Below are positions 11,465 to 21,639 of a stretch of 64,000 nt of DNA, piece after piece. Positions within the stretch are counted from its first letter, which is position 1. Every line of letters begins with the position of its first letter. Source of the stretch: Dryas octopetala (lineage: Eukaryota; Streptophyta; Magnoliopsida; Rosales; Rosaceae); NCBI GenBank assembly GCA_963921425.1, contig OY992833.1, forward strand, positions 1,986,501 to 2,050,500, read 5' to 3'. The notes beneath the pieces were generated by a model, which saw only the letters and a list, made by a program, of their open reading frames with translations, did no database searches and was not told the origin of the DNA. The position numbers and the translations under genes are program-made.

Positions 11465-11530
11465 CTCCGGTATTGATTGGCAAGTGGGAAAATTTGGAGG
11501 CCATGCTGCTTGCATCTGGGAAGTAGCTAC
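11465..11530 (+). pseudogene. F-box/LRR relic, short plus-strand fragment
   Basis: About 60 bp translating in one frame as LIGKWENLEAMLLASGK, matching the LRR block LIGKWKNMEAVCLGS of the intact family members. It ends in a stop and has no neighbouring exon. Confidence 0.5.
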
Positions 11531-11999
11531 GTTCTGGACTGACTGGATTGCAGCCCGGCCCAACCCAGAATTAATTTCTAAAAAGCCCACAGCCCACCCT
11601 AGGCCTATCTCAATTCTCCACTATTCATCAATTCAGTTCCTCTTCATTAAAATTTCTTCTTATTTTTCTTACTTTTTTTTTTCTTCCAACTATATAAATC
11701 AAAATGCCAATACAACAAAATATAAGTGCACTTTCATATTGAAATGCAAAAATACACTATCAGAATTACTTCAAGTCTCATGAACAAATCCATTAGGGGT
11801 GGAGATTTCCTGTCCCCAAATCCCCCTGTCCCTCCCTTGTTCCTTCTCACATATTTTGAGATTTATTTTTTTTAAGTAAACAAGAACTAAGAAAAGGCCC
11901 TCAAAATCTGTGAGATGGGACAGAGAGAGACAGTAGATTTGGGAACATGAGATCTCTACCCTGATTTGGGAACATGAGATCTCTACCCTTAGGACGGGC

Positions 12000-12118
12000 G
12001 TATGCTGATACAGAAGAAATGTACCCTCACAGCTAAAATTAGTAATATGAGAAGCAGGCTTTGGTATTTCGTTATTATCCTCATGAAAACCTGCACAATC
12101 TCTGACATCCAAGAACAT
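12000..12118 (-). pseudogene. F-box/LRR relic, exon 2 fragment
   Basis: Minus strand reads FLDVRDCAGFHEDNNEI then SHITNFSCEGT, matching the LLDVRDCVGFEGDDEI and SHISKFRCEGS blocks of the family. It runs into unrelated sequence with a 27-bp tandem duplication (about 11930-11985). The rest of the gene is absent. Confidence 0.6.
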
Positions 12119-12543
12119 ATTGCAGTATATGTACCACAGGAAGGAGTCAGATTGAGAGATCCATATTTGACTTTCGCTTTGTTATCCACTATTTCATTAT
12201 TATCTTGTGCTTGTTTTTACTTGACTTTCACTTTTGACAGTGTGTTATAAGGTGTGTGAGTAAGAGGAAATGGATTCATAACATATTTTGGAAAATGCAA
12301 TCCGGAAAGAAAACAGAGCTTAAGAATGCTGGCCAACAATGCACAAATGAACGCCCTAAACCAAACAACAAACCCAGTGAATAAAAAAAATTTAGCAAGC
12401 TTAGAAGTACCAGCATCCAACTCAACACTAGCAAAACTAACACAGCTGACAACAACTAATCAGAAACAAACAGACTAGCAAACACGGCATGCACCATAAC
12501 CCTCATTACAACAAGGACTGGGTATGGCAGATACTTACTACAT
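12119..12543. other. Spacer downstream of F-box gene B
   Basis: No gene or clear repeat recognised. AT-rich, with short open frames only. Confidence 0.3.
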
Positions 12544-13590
12544 TCAGGCGTATGCAATTATATCGAAATCGTAATCATCTAAATCGCTATCGAAATTATC
12601 GTAATCATCTAAATCGCTATCGTAATTATCGTAATCGTTATCATCTTCATTAAAAACTGTAGAACCCTCACAGTAGAATTTAGTAATATGAGAAGCATGC
12701 TTCAATATTTCTTCGTCACCCTCATTAAAACCCACACAATTGCTGACATCGAAAAACTCAAGCTCTTTGAAGCCCCTCAGTAATGTAAGAAGAGCTTTTC
12801 GGTCAATACGTGCCTCTCTCATACTCAACTTCTTAAGATTAGGCAGGATGCCGACAAAAGCCATTGCCTCATCTTGATCAAACAATTCATCCTTAAAAAT
12901 TTCAAAGCTGCTTCCCAATACCAACCACTCCAAATCTTTCCACTTGCCATTAAGTTCGTAAATTATGCTTGATTCATTATCCTTTAAGTACATGGGCAAT
13001 TCCAGAACCTTGAGGTCAGGACACCTGCAAAAAAAAGTTTTACCTATAAGGAAATCGAATATAATAAAACAATGATTGGGCTTCTTACCTGAAGAGGAGC
13101 AAAAATTGATCTAATTTGATGTACAGAATTTGAAGCAAGCTTACATACTAAAGATTCTAAGACCTCTCTCTCTCTATCAAAACACTTTGAAATTTTTTTT
13201 TAAAAAAACTTACATTTCTGCAACGTATTGGATCGCGGTTTCTGAACAACATGCAGGTAGCCTAAGCATAGTAGCATGTCCTCTGCTACGATTGACGACA
13301 AACTTGATAAAATCAGTGATGGAGAAACGGCTCTCATCAATTTGATATTCATTTAAAAATCTTTCCATAAAGGTCTCAAAGCTCCCTGAATCGGTTCTAT
13401 AGCCGAAATCATCATAAGTTATAGGTTGAACAGGAAACATGAGAGATCGCCAGCACAAAGGTTCCAGACTTGTCTTGTGCCATGACTTACACACAAAAGG
13501 GACATCCAGAAGCAGTGACTCCATACCCACTCTTCCAAACACATTCAGTAAACAGTCCATCTCTAACTCCTCCCATCTTCGTTCTTCCAT
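12544..13590 (-). CDS. F-box/LRR protein, At3g48880-like (copy B)
   Basis: Two exons on the minus strand: 13214-13590 and 12544-13024, joined over a 189-nt GT-AG intron within an M codon (AEM|CPDLK). The product is 285 aa. Residues about 4-45 form an F-box (RWEELEMDCLLNVFGRVG, then VPFVCKSWHK and PLCW), the segment that binds SKP1 in SCF ubiquitin ligases. The remainder has LRR-like blocks (LEWLVLGSS, LKKLSMREARI, LEFFDVSNCVGF). The C-terminus differs sharply from the paralogues: an acidic tail of D, N, Y and S built from a 30-bp repeat (about 12570-12635) replaces the FDPELIYNG end. Start chosen as the first Met before the F-box. Reads as intact. Substrate unknown; nuclear or cytosolic location is by family. 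Confidence 0.82.
12570..12635 (-). repeat. 30-bp tandem repeat inside F-box gene B
   Basis: The unit GTAATCATCTAAATCGCTAT plus 10 further bases occurs twice with one mismatch and then starts a third, partial copy. In the minus-strand frame it adds ten residues per unit (DNFDSDLDDY type), creating the acidic tail. Confidence 0.8.
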
Positions 13591-14327
13591 CTACAACAAA
13601 TATTGTCATATATATATATTTTATTTTTTCTCATGAAGAACTATACAGTTGTATTAATTATATACAGAACCATATAAAAGAATAAATACACATGGACTTA
13701 AACTTAATAGATAACTATATAGTCCATACACTCTCTGAACTCTCGATCTCTTGCTTCCTCTTCAGATTATTTCCTGAAGAGAGAAAGCCTTGTTTTACCC
13801 TCTGGTACAGTGGTATAGAAACACAGCAACACAAGTCGATCACCAACACAAATTTTTTCAGAAATACAACAAAACTAACAATTTTTTTTTTTAAATAATT
13901 TATAACTCAATAGTCTTAAGATAAAACCAAAAGCAACTCAAGAAAAATAAGTAGATTGTGTGTTTTGTGAGTAAAATTTGAAATTAAACAAATTATTTCA
14001 AAGTGCAAATAGAAAAAACAAAAACCAAATAAGCTAATAAACAGAGTATGTATGTGAGGTAACAGAATTGAATCACCTTAAAATTGAAGGACATAGAAGC
14101 AGCCAAGCAGGAGATGAGAGAAAGGTAGTGCACTAGTGCTCAGTGAGTCAGTGTCTATGCACACTATGCTAGTCCAAAGCAAATGCAATCCCCATATAAA
14201 TGCTAACCAGAAAGTTAAAAACACCTTCAAAAAAGCAAAATGAAAGAATCATGACTGGCTTTGATTTGAAGGCCATGATGTATTTGGCGTGTTTTGCTAA
14301 AAGCATTTTCCTGCTTTCCTTTTTCTT
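13591..14327 (-). other. Upstream region of F-box gene B
   Basis: Presumed 5' UTR and promoter of the minus-strand gene. Parts (14250-14320, GGCCATGATGTATT...) match the region upstream of the F-box copy at 48.6-49.1 kb (about 50745) and, inverted, 23650. Simple TA tract near 13610. No coding sequence recognised. Confidence 0.45.
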
Positions 14328-14677
14328 TTGAGTGACGAGGAATACTAGCAGCAGTCGCCCAAGCACACTCTCTTTGTTAAAATCCTAACACGTGGTTGAG
14401 CATCTCATAAAAAGCTAAAAAATTTTGTTATATAACCCATTTCCAATTTTATCCTTTTTTTATCCAATAATAGGAAAAGCCCAAAAACTATTTTTTCTTC
14501 TAATTAATGAGAGGAACAAAAAGAATTGAACCACCTCCACCTCCACCTCCACCTCCATTTTTTCCTCCTTTTGTTTTTGCTTTTGTTGAAATAATCAACC
14601 ACGTGTCAAGCTTTTAACAAAGAGAGTGTGCTGCTCAGTCGCTTGGGTGACTGTGGCTAGCATTCCTCGTCAGTGAT
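14328..14677. mobile_element. Foldback MITE upstream of F-box gene B
   Basis: The left arm (ACGAGGAATACTAGC..., then CACACTCTCTTTGTTAAAA and ACACGTGGTTGA) is repeated in reverse complement on the right (TCAACCACGTGT ... TTTTAACAAAGAGAGTGTG ... GCTAGCATTCCTCGT). It encloses an ACC-repeat microsatellite (14532-14555). The related upstream sequence near 50820 and its inverted copy near 23580 lack it. The target duplication is unclear. Confidence 0.7.
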
Positions 14678-14732
14678 TAGTCATTTCCTTTCTACTCAAT
14701 TCATCCTTATCCTCAGCTGATTCATGAAGGGC

Positions 14733-14780
14733 TTGCTAATTTGCTATCTTTTTTTGACCAATTTGCTAATTTGCTATCTT
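14733..14780. mobile_element. Possible minimal oligo-T insertion with 18-bp flanking repeat
   Basis: TTGCTAATTTGCTATCTT occurs at 14733-14750 and 14763-14780 with 12 bases (TTTTTGACCAAT) between. The pattern is the same as the three better supported oligo-T insertions, but no clean empty site exists here. Confidence 0.4.
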
Positions 14781-15418
14781 AACATGTCGGTTGGCTTCAA
14801 CTCCTCCCTATCCACCTTTTTCACCCGCCTTCTCTTTCTACTTATCTTTGTGCCACATGTCACTTGGAAGCACACAAAACTATGTTATTAATGCAATGCA
14901 ACTAAAACTGCATAATGACACTATTTTTGACCTAGGGCCCAACTTATTGTGACATCTCTGCTTACTGCTGGAACTGAGGAAGTGAGTTGCTCTGAATGGG
15001 ATTGTGCTCATCTAAAATTTAATTAGGAAACTTCTGCTGTACTGAAACTGGCAAATGGTGTCATCACTTTTTCTTCTGGATTATTGTTGTTAGACCGGAT
15101 GATTATTTCAATTAGTAAGATGTTCATGATGATATTAGTTGGTAATGTGTTATTTGATTTCTTCATTGATTTTTGCAAATTTGTGATTTACTTAAATGGA
15201 TGGTAGCACAAAATGCTTTAAATGCTATTTTTGCCTGTTAAGACATTTCTGGTGTATAAAATTTAAATGCAGAAATAGAATATTAAAGCTTCTGCTGCAT
15301 ACTTTTATATATTCTGTATGTTTTATGTATACAGTTTGTTGGTCACCTCTGTCATAGTGGTTTCCGGTAACATAGCTCTCAATTTTGTTAAATTGATTCC
15401 AATCGTTCTTGTAATTTT

Positions 15419-15487
15419 TTTTTTTTTTTGGTAAAAGGGCAGGCCAAAGCCCAAACAACACAACAAACTAGCCTTTAACTAACCGGG
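15419..15487 (-). mobile_element. Truncated retroposon, oligo-T start, 17-bp TSD
   Basis: 69 bp starting with a T run then GGTAAAAGGGCAGGCC, absent from the duplicate unit at 21174-21190. Flanked by ATCGTTCTTGTAATTTT at 15402-15418 and 15488-15504. On the minus strand it ends in poly-A, so it looks like the 3' end of a LINE or SINE inserted by target-primed reverse transcription. Confidence 0.8.
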
Positions 15488-15929
15488 ATCGTTCTTGTAA
15501 TTTTGTTTCTTGAGAGTTCCTATAAACTTTTAAGAGATGAAAGCTTCTTTACAAAAGAAATTAAAAGAATCACATTGACGCATGAGTTCATTCATAGTTT
15601 CCATCATTTCTGATACAAAATAGCCTGCCTTAACTACCTAAAAGTTGTTCAAAATGGAATTCTTGAGCAGGTTGAGATAATGGAGATGAAGTTCAAGTTA
15701 TTGATAGTCATATCATAAATCTAAATAAAAGTAGTTACTCTATTTGGAATTCTGAGCCAATAAAAAATGAATCAGAAAACGTCCTTAATTATTGCTATTT
15801 GTAATTTGAGGTGCATGAGACAATAGTTTGTTTTAATTTGACAGGCTCGAGAACCAGGTTTACACCTCTCTGAAACCGGTACACTTTTGATTTTCTTAAG
15901 CGTAGTAATGTTGGACTTTTGACCCATTT

Positions 15930-16662
15930 TGTTAAAAGATTTGTACGTGAATTTGGAATTGATGAGAGTTGTTTCTCCGTTACTGCATTTATAAAGTATG
16001 TCGTCAATCATAGCAGAGGGTATGCTACCCTCATGTTGTTCAGAAGCAGCCTTGAAATATATTGCAGAAGTGTGAGTTCTCTTCAAATATAAGTATTTAT
16101 TCATGTTCTTTGTAAATGTAACATTTTTTTTAGTCATCTCAAAATTGAGTCTTGGCAAACTATTGTGTGTGGGTATCCTGTACTAAAGGCTTTGTCTTTG
16201 CCCAGAGATTTAGTGTACCAGCAATCAAGCATAATTACAGAACTGATTGGAAATTGGAAGCATTTGGAGGAGTTGTCATTGAGTAGCATATATGATTTAG
16301 AGAAAATCCTTTCTCAGATTGACATTCACTGCAGGAATTTTTGTTGTTTACATGTGTCTCGTGCTTGAATTGGTAAAGATTTGGCATTGGAAATTGTCAA
16401 CTTGGTGCCTAATATTATGTACTTGAGCTTGAGGGGGGCGAACATTGATCAGGACAGTCTTGTCACATTACTACTGGGCCGCAAGGAGCTGGTGCTTTTG
16501 GATGTCAGTGATTGTGTAGGTTTTGATGAGGGTAATAATGAAATATCAAAGCTTGCTTCTCATATCAGTAAATTCAGTTGTAAGGGATTCTTTATTATGA
16601 TTCCGATGAATATTATGAGGAAAGACCTTATTACCATTTCGGATACAAATTTGAGTAGATGA
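15930..16662 (+). pseudogene. F-box/LRR pseudogene (plus strand, unit 1)
   Basis: Opposite in orientation to the intact genes, and tail to tail with the gene at 17434. 15950-16075 matches the end of exon 1 (FVREFGIDESCFSVTAFIKY, then NHSRGYATLM). 16165-16662 matches exon 2 (ELIGNWKHLEELSLSSIYDL, LLDVSDCVGFDEGNNEI, ASHISKFSCKG). The F-box itself is not found upstream. TGA at 16366-16368 interrupts exon 2 and the C-terminal end is shorter than in intact members. Closest in sequence to copy B in some blocks. Non-functional. Confidence 0.78.
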
Positions 16663-17433
16663 TGGTAATATAGAATTATCTAGAGGTTGTTTGCCCGGTT
16701 TGATATGAACAAGGTTTGAGAACATGTTTACCTTGTATAGAGTTATCCCCTCCATATATATCAACATGATTTAAGCCCCATGTATTAATGAAGGATTTAA
16801 GCCCCATTGTCAAATAACTTTCACATTTTCTTTTCTTTCAAAATTCAGGCCATTACATCTGACTCTTCCTTCATCTGTGTCACGAAGTTGTGTTTATTGT
16901 AAAAAGGCTTGGTTTGGGTAGTCATGCCAGAGAAGGCCTGAATAGATGTAGCTAGGGAAGCCTTTTGTTTAACTGCAATCTCTTTACTAGAAGAAGTCTG
17001 GGGAGTTCTTTAGGATCCACAGGTTATCAACGCGAAAATAACTTACCTATCCCCAGGTAAGTTCTTTATCAACGCACTCGAATTAATGCGACAAAGGCAT
17101 CATAATTAGTGGGAAGACTGTTTATGATATGTGCAACAAGATCGAAACAATACTGTCTTCCCAAAAGATGAAATAAAAAATGAACAATACAGAGAACTAA
17201 GTAATACTTATTAGGATAGAGAACAATACAGAGTCATCACAAAAGAAGAAAAAAAATACCCCAACACAGAGAACTAAGTAGTTCTTACTAGTATAGAGAA
17301 CAATACAGTCTTCCAAAGGACACCCTTGTTCGTGAAGAGGACAAATTTTAGGTAAGCAACCTCCCCTTTAACTCTCATTCACAAATTCAGCAAGACTAGG
17401 TATGGCAGATCTTACTAGTTACTACACTTGGCC
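16663..17433. other. Shared spacer between tail-to-tail F-box copies
   Basis: Repeated at 23993-24864 with small indels, mostly in A runs. Contains several copies of an AGAGAACTAAGTA.TACTTA-type motif with AACAATACAGAG (17170-17310), expanded to four copies in the second unit. Also present near 41440-42000. No gene. Confidence 0.6.
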
Positions 17434-18854
17434 TTAATCTGAAAGGTACCCATTATAGATAAGTTCAGGATCAAAATGATAACGGACTACCTCAGAAATC
17501 CCACCTGAATCATCATGCACTCTAGAACCCTCACACCTGAATTTACTTATATGAGAAGCAAGCTTCCGAATTTCATCATCGCCTTCAAAACCCACACAAT
17601 CCCTCACATCCAAAAGCACAAGCTGTTTGCACCCCTTAAGTAAAATGACAAGACTGTCCCGAGGTATGAATGCCCTCCTCAAAATCAAGTACTTAATCTT
17701 AGGCAGCTGGTTAACAATTGCCAATGCCTCGTCTTTGCAAATATTGGCAATACCTACACGAAGACAATCAAAGTTGTTGCAGTGAATGCTGATCTGTGCC
17801 AGGATTGTTTCGAAATCGTAGGTGCTTCCCAGACACACGGCCTCCATATTTTTCCACTTTCCAATCAGTTCTGGAAGTGTTCTATCGCACATTAAACAGG
17901 TGGGCAAAGATAGATACTTGAGGCCAGTACACCTGCAAGACAAAAAATTTATAACCACATCGTTTCTGGAGTGAGATATATAGAGTGCTATATTTACAGT
18001 AGAGTCTTAAGGTAGAGGAAGACAAATGCAGATAGTAAAATTGGCAACCTCATCGCGTGAGGATTCATATGCAAATTAATCCTGCTAGAGCTATGATATA
18101 TCATGTTAGACAATCATTGAGCCTAAAAACTTAACTTTAAAGAAATGAGCTAATAATCTCTACTATTATAAAGGAAAGCTAATTTGGTCATAATTTGAAT
18201 CGCCTAAAATATCATTCTCTAACAAAAGTAGTTAACAGAAGATCAATACATTTTAAGGATAAAATTGTAAAATAAATAAGCAATTAGGAAACTGCAAGGG
18301 AAAAACGTGTAAGACGACAAATTAAAAAACTGCATGTTGACAAAGTGACAAAGTGAAAACCCTATTGACAAATGTGATTATATGTGATACAATCGGTGTG
18401 AGAAAACTTACAAGTCTGCAACAAATTGCAGCCCTACAGCTTGTTCACACCAGTCAGGAAGCCTGAGAAAAGTAACATTCCCGTTGCTGCGACCAACGAC
18501 CAACTTCAGAAACGCCGTGACAGAGAAACGGCTCCATTCAATCCCATACTTGCGTACAAATTTGTTTATAAAGGGATCAAATGCAAGGAAGAAACTCCCA
18601 GCTTGATTAGTCAGATTAAATTGGAGTTGATTGTAAATCTCATCAAAAAGGCCCAGAGGTTCACCAAAGACTTGACACTTTGGAATGTCAGAGAAAATGA
18701 TACGTTGCCAGCACAGAGGGTTGAAGCTTGCTTTGTGCCATGACTTGCAAACAAAGGGGACATCCAACAGCAATGACTCCACTCCAACTCTTCCCAAGAT
18801 ATTCACCAAACAGTCCCTGTCCAACTCCTCCCATCTTCGCTCAACTTCATCCAT
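17434..18854 (-). CDS. F-box/LRR protein, At3g48880-like (copy C)
   Basis: Exons 18412-18854 and 17434-17932, separated by a 479-nt GT-AG intron. The join falls within a Leu codon (VADL|CTGLKYLSL). The product is 313 aa, about the usual length of this family. Residues 5-50 are the F-box (RWEELDRDCLVNILGRV, VPFVCKSWHK, NPLCWQ), expected to bind SKP1. Leucine-rich blocks follow (LKYLSLPTCL, MEAVCLGS, IKYLILRRAFI, LVLLDVRDCVGF), and the protein ends FDPELIYNGYLSD. Likely an SCF substrate receptor; target unknown. Exon 1 protein is identical to copy D, and exon 2 differs at two residues (SGGISE here, SDGFSE there). Start is the first in-frame Met, immediately before the F-box. Appears intact. Confidence 0.86.
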
Positions 18855-19564
18855 CTACAATAATTCATTCAAATGCAGTTACATATACAAACAGATCTAC
18901 ATAGAAATTATGTATATAAATAGAAGCAGGAAGACAAGGCATGTCAACCAGAAAGTAAAACCAAACCGAACCTGTCGAAATGGTGAATCCAAGAACCGAA
19001 ATCAAACCCACAGGTTCAGTTAACCGAGCCTATCCGTTTGGATTGTTTCGGTTGGGAACCGAGAGAGAAAACGGCGATCGGCGAAACGGAGAAGAGATCG
19101 CAGAGAGAGAGAGAGAGAGAGAAAACAGCGGTCATAAAGTCTTCCTGTCCTAAACAGTCCAATTATAAGTCAAATAGTCCATTAGCCATTATGTCTTGTT
19201 AGATATTTTCTTTAGAATTTGACCAAAAAAACGAGATATTTCCTTTAAAATAGTATTGTCTGCTTGTGCTTCTAGTTGTTCCAATATGGGGTTTGTAGCC
19301 GCCCCTACCTACTCCATCTTTGTATTTTTTTTTTTTTTTGGCCACTTCTACTCCATCTTTGTATAAAGTCTCTAAAGAAGCCTTTTCGTGCAGATAATTA
19401 ATGAAGAATTTTACTTTTAGTTTATTTTCTTAAAGTTTTCCCTTTTTACTCACTGGCAACAAATGAATGAAATTTTGAAAATAATCCCAAAATTTTATCA
19501 CGTATCTATTATTTTTATTGAAATTTTGTTGAGATTTCAATAATTTCATTTAATAGAAATTTTG
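18855..19564 (-). other. Upstream region of F-box gene C
   Basis: Presumed 5' UTR and promoter, with a GA microsatellite near 19100-19125. Matches 26286-26672 and 27535-27780 upstream of copy D, and in part 33226-33610 and 34060-34200. Its end is cut by a copia fragment. Confidence 0.6.
19326..19347 (-). mobile_element. 22-bp oligo-T insertion with 17-bp TSD
   Basis: T run followed by GGCCACTT, flanked by CTACTCCATCTTTGTAT at 19309-19325 and 19348-19364. The duplicate unit (27598-27615) has the target only once. Interpreted as an extreme 5'-truncated retroposon. Confidence 0.75.
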
Positions 19565-20365
19565 ATATTGCCTTTTCAGTTAATCAAGTATGTCAGTACA
19601 TGCACCGGCGCACTACTACTCACTGGATCGCAGTAAAACGTATTTTATGCTATTTAAAACATACAATGACTCATGGGCTTTATTATACTCCTGGCCATTT
19701 ATCTTTACAGGCTTATACTGATGCAGATTATACTAGAGACCCAGATGATCGCCGATCCACTGGAGATTCTTGTATCTATCTAGGGCACAACTTAATTTCA
19801 TGGAGTTCTAAAAAGTAAGGCGGGGTCTCTTAGTCTAGTACAGAGGCTGAGTATCGCCAACTTGCCTACACTGTTGCCACCTTGTCATGGTTTCATTCCA
19901 TCTTTAAAGATCTCCATTTGTATCTTAAATGCCCTCAGGTTATGGTGTGACAATATTAGTGCTATTTCTTTGGCATCTAATCCCATCTTTCATGCTCGCA
20001 CTTGTCATGTGGAGATTGATTATCACTATGTTGGTGAAAAGGTGGTTCGGAATGAGCTTGATGTTTGTTATGTGTCTACTCAAGATCAAGTTGCTGATGT
20101 TCTTACTAAAGGGTTATCCACCACTTGTTTTAGGTACTTGATCTCCAAGCTGCCAGTTCGTCCTCCTCCTCTCAGCTTGCGGGGGTGTGAGAAGAGTTCA
20201 CCTACATAATTAACCTTGTGTTTATTACTCTCTCTTTATTTCCCTTTATTGTCTTGTAACTCCAGTAATAATTCCTGTAACTCCCTCTACACTTTATATA
20301 CAATTTAGACGGCAAGTTCTCAATTATCTGAGGCATTACAATTCTATTATATTTTCAAATACTCT
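19565..20365 (+). mobile_element. Copia 3' fragment: RNase H end and partial 3' LTR
   Basis: Encodes the RNase H part of a copia polyprotein (YLKHTMTHGLYYTPG, YTDADYTRDPDDRRSTGDSC, then WCDNISAISLASNPIFHART and QVADVLTKGLS) with stops at 19816-19818 and a shift near 19900. A G-rich polypurine tract (GCGGGGG, about 20180) precedes an LTR starting TGTGAGAAGAG at about 20186. The 5' part of the element is absent. The right end merges into F-box flank sequence at about 20365. It sits exactly between the two duplicated F-box units. Confidence 0.82.
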
Positions 20366-20648
20366 TGAAGTAATACGTACTAGGATAGAGAACAATACAG
20401 AGTCATCCCAAAAGAAGGAAAAAAAAAAAAAAACAATACAGAGAATTAAGTAATACTTACTAGGGTAGATCCTTCCAAAGGAAACCCTTGTTCATGAAGA
20501 GGACAAATTTTAGGTAAGCAACCTCCCCTTAACTCTCATTCACAAATTCAGCAAGACTAGGTATGGCAGATCTTACTAGTTACTACACTTGGCCTTAATC
20601 TGAAAGGTACCCATTATAGATAAGTTCAGGATCAAAATGATAACTGAC
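20366..20648 (-). pseudogene. F-box/LRR 3'-end fragment
   Basis: The 3' flank and last codons of the family (minus strand SYHFDPELIYNGYLSD, 20595-20648) without any upstream exon. At 20648 the sequence switches abruptly into the left end of the duplicated unit (TGACCTAGGGCCCAAC...). It is a recombination leftover. Confidence 0.7.
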
Positions 20649-21639
20649 TAGACGTAATGACACAATTTTTGACCTAGGGCCCAACTTATTGTGCCATGTG
20701 ATGGTGATATAGTAGCTGAGACAACTTTGCTTACTGCTGGAACAGAGGAAGTGAGTTGCTTTGAATAGGATTGTGCTCATCTAAAATTTAATTTGGAAAC
20801 TTCCTGCTGTACTGAAACTGGCAAATGGTGTCATCACCTTTTCCTCTGGATTATTGTTGTTAGACCGGATGATTATTTCAATTAGTAAGATGTTCATGAT
20901 GATATTAGTTGGTAATGTGTTATTTGGTTTCTTCATTGATTTTTGCAAATTTGTGATTTACTTAAATGGATGGTAGCACAAAATGCTTTAAATGCTATTT
21001 TTGCCTGTTAAGACATTGCTGGTGTATAACATTTAAATGCAGAAATAGAATATTAAAGCTTCTGCTGCATACTTTTATATATTCTGTATGTTTTATGTAT
21101 ACAGTGTGTTGGTCACCTCTGTCATAGTGGTTTCCGGTAACATAGCTCTCAATTTTGTTAAATTGATTCCAATCGTTCTTGTAATTTTGTTTCTTGAGAG
21201 TTCCTATAAACTTTTAAGAGATGAAAGCTTCTTTACAAAAGAAATTAAAAGAATCACATTGACGCATGAGTTCATTCATAGTTTCCATCATTTCTGATAC
21301 AAAATAGCCTGCCTTAACTACCTTTTTTTTTTTTTTTTTTTTGGGCAAAAGCCTGCCTTAACTACCTAAAAGTTGTTCAAAATGGAATTCTTGAGCAGGT
21401 TGAGATAATGGAGATGAAGTTCAAGTTATTGATAGTCATATCATAAATCTAAATAAAAGTAGTTACTCTATTTGGAATTCTGAGCCAATAAAAAATGAAT
21501 CAGAAAACGTCCTTAATTATTGCTATTTGTAATTTGAGGTGCATGAGACAATAGTTTGTTTTAATTTGACAGGCTCGAGAACCAGGTTTACACCTCTCTG
21601 AAACCGGTACACTGTTGATTTTCTTAAGCGTAGTAATGT
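20649..21639. other. Left flank of duplicated unit 2
   Basis: Near-identical to 14930-15929. Contains the oligo-T insertion at 21324-21349. No gene seen. Confidence 0.6.
21324..21349 (-). mobile_element. 26-bp oligo-T insertion with 18-bp TSD
   Basis: About 18 T followed by GGGCAAA, flanked by AGCCTGCCTTAACTACCT at 21306-21323 and 21350-21367. Unit 1 (15622-15640) has the target once. Interpreted as a retroposon reduced to little more than its poly-A tail. Confidence 0.8.

Larger units (their letters stand above)
14678..15929. other. Non-coding flank of the plus-strand F-box pseudogene (unit 1)
   Basis: From about 14930 this matches 20660-21640 nearly base for base, so it is the left part of a duplicated unit. 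No intact gene. It contains two oligo-T insertions (near 14751 and at 15419-15487), listed separately. Confidence 0.6.

Noticed and set aside
18426-19023. Plus-strand open frames of 105-112 codons, repeated at 25857-26454
   Set aside because: Antisense to exon 1 and upstream region of F-box genes C and D. They are conserved only because the units are duplicates.
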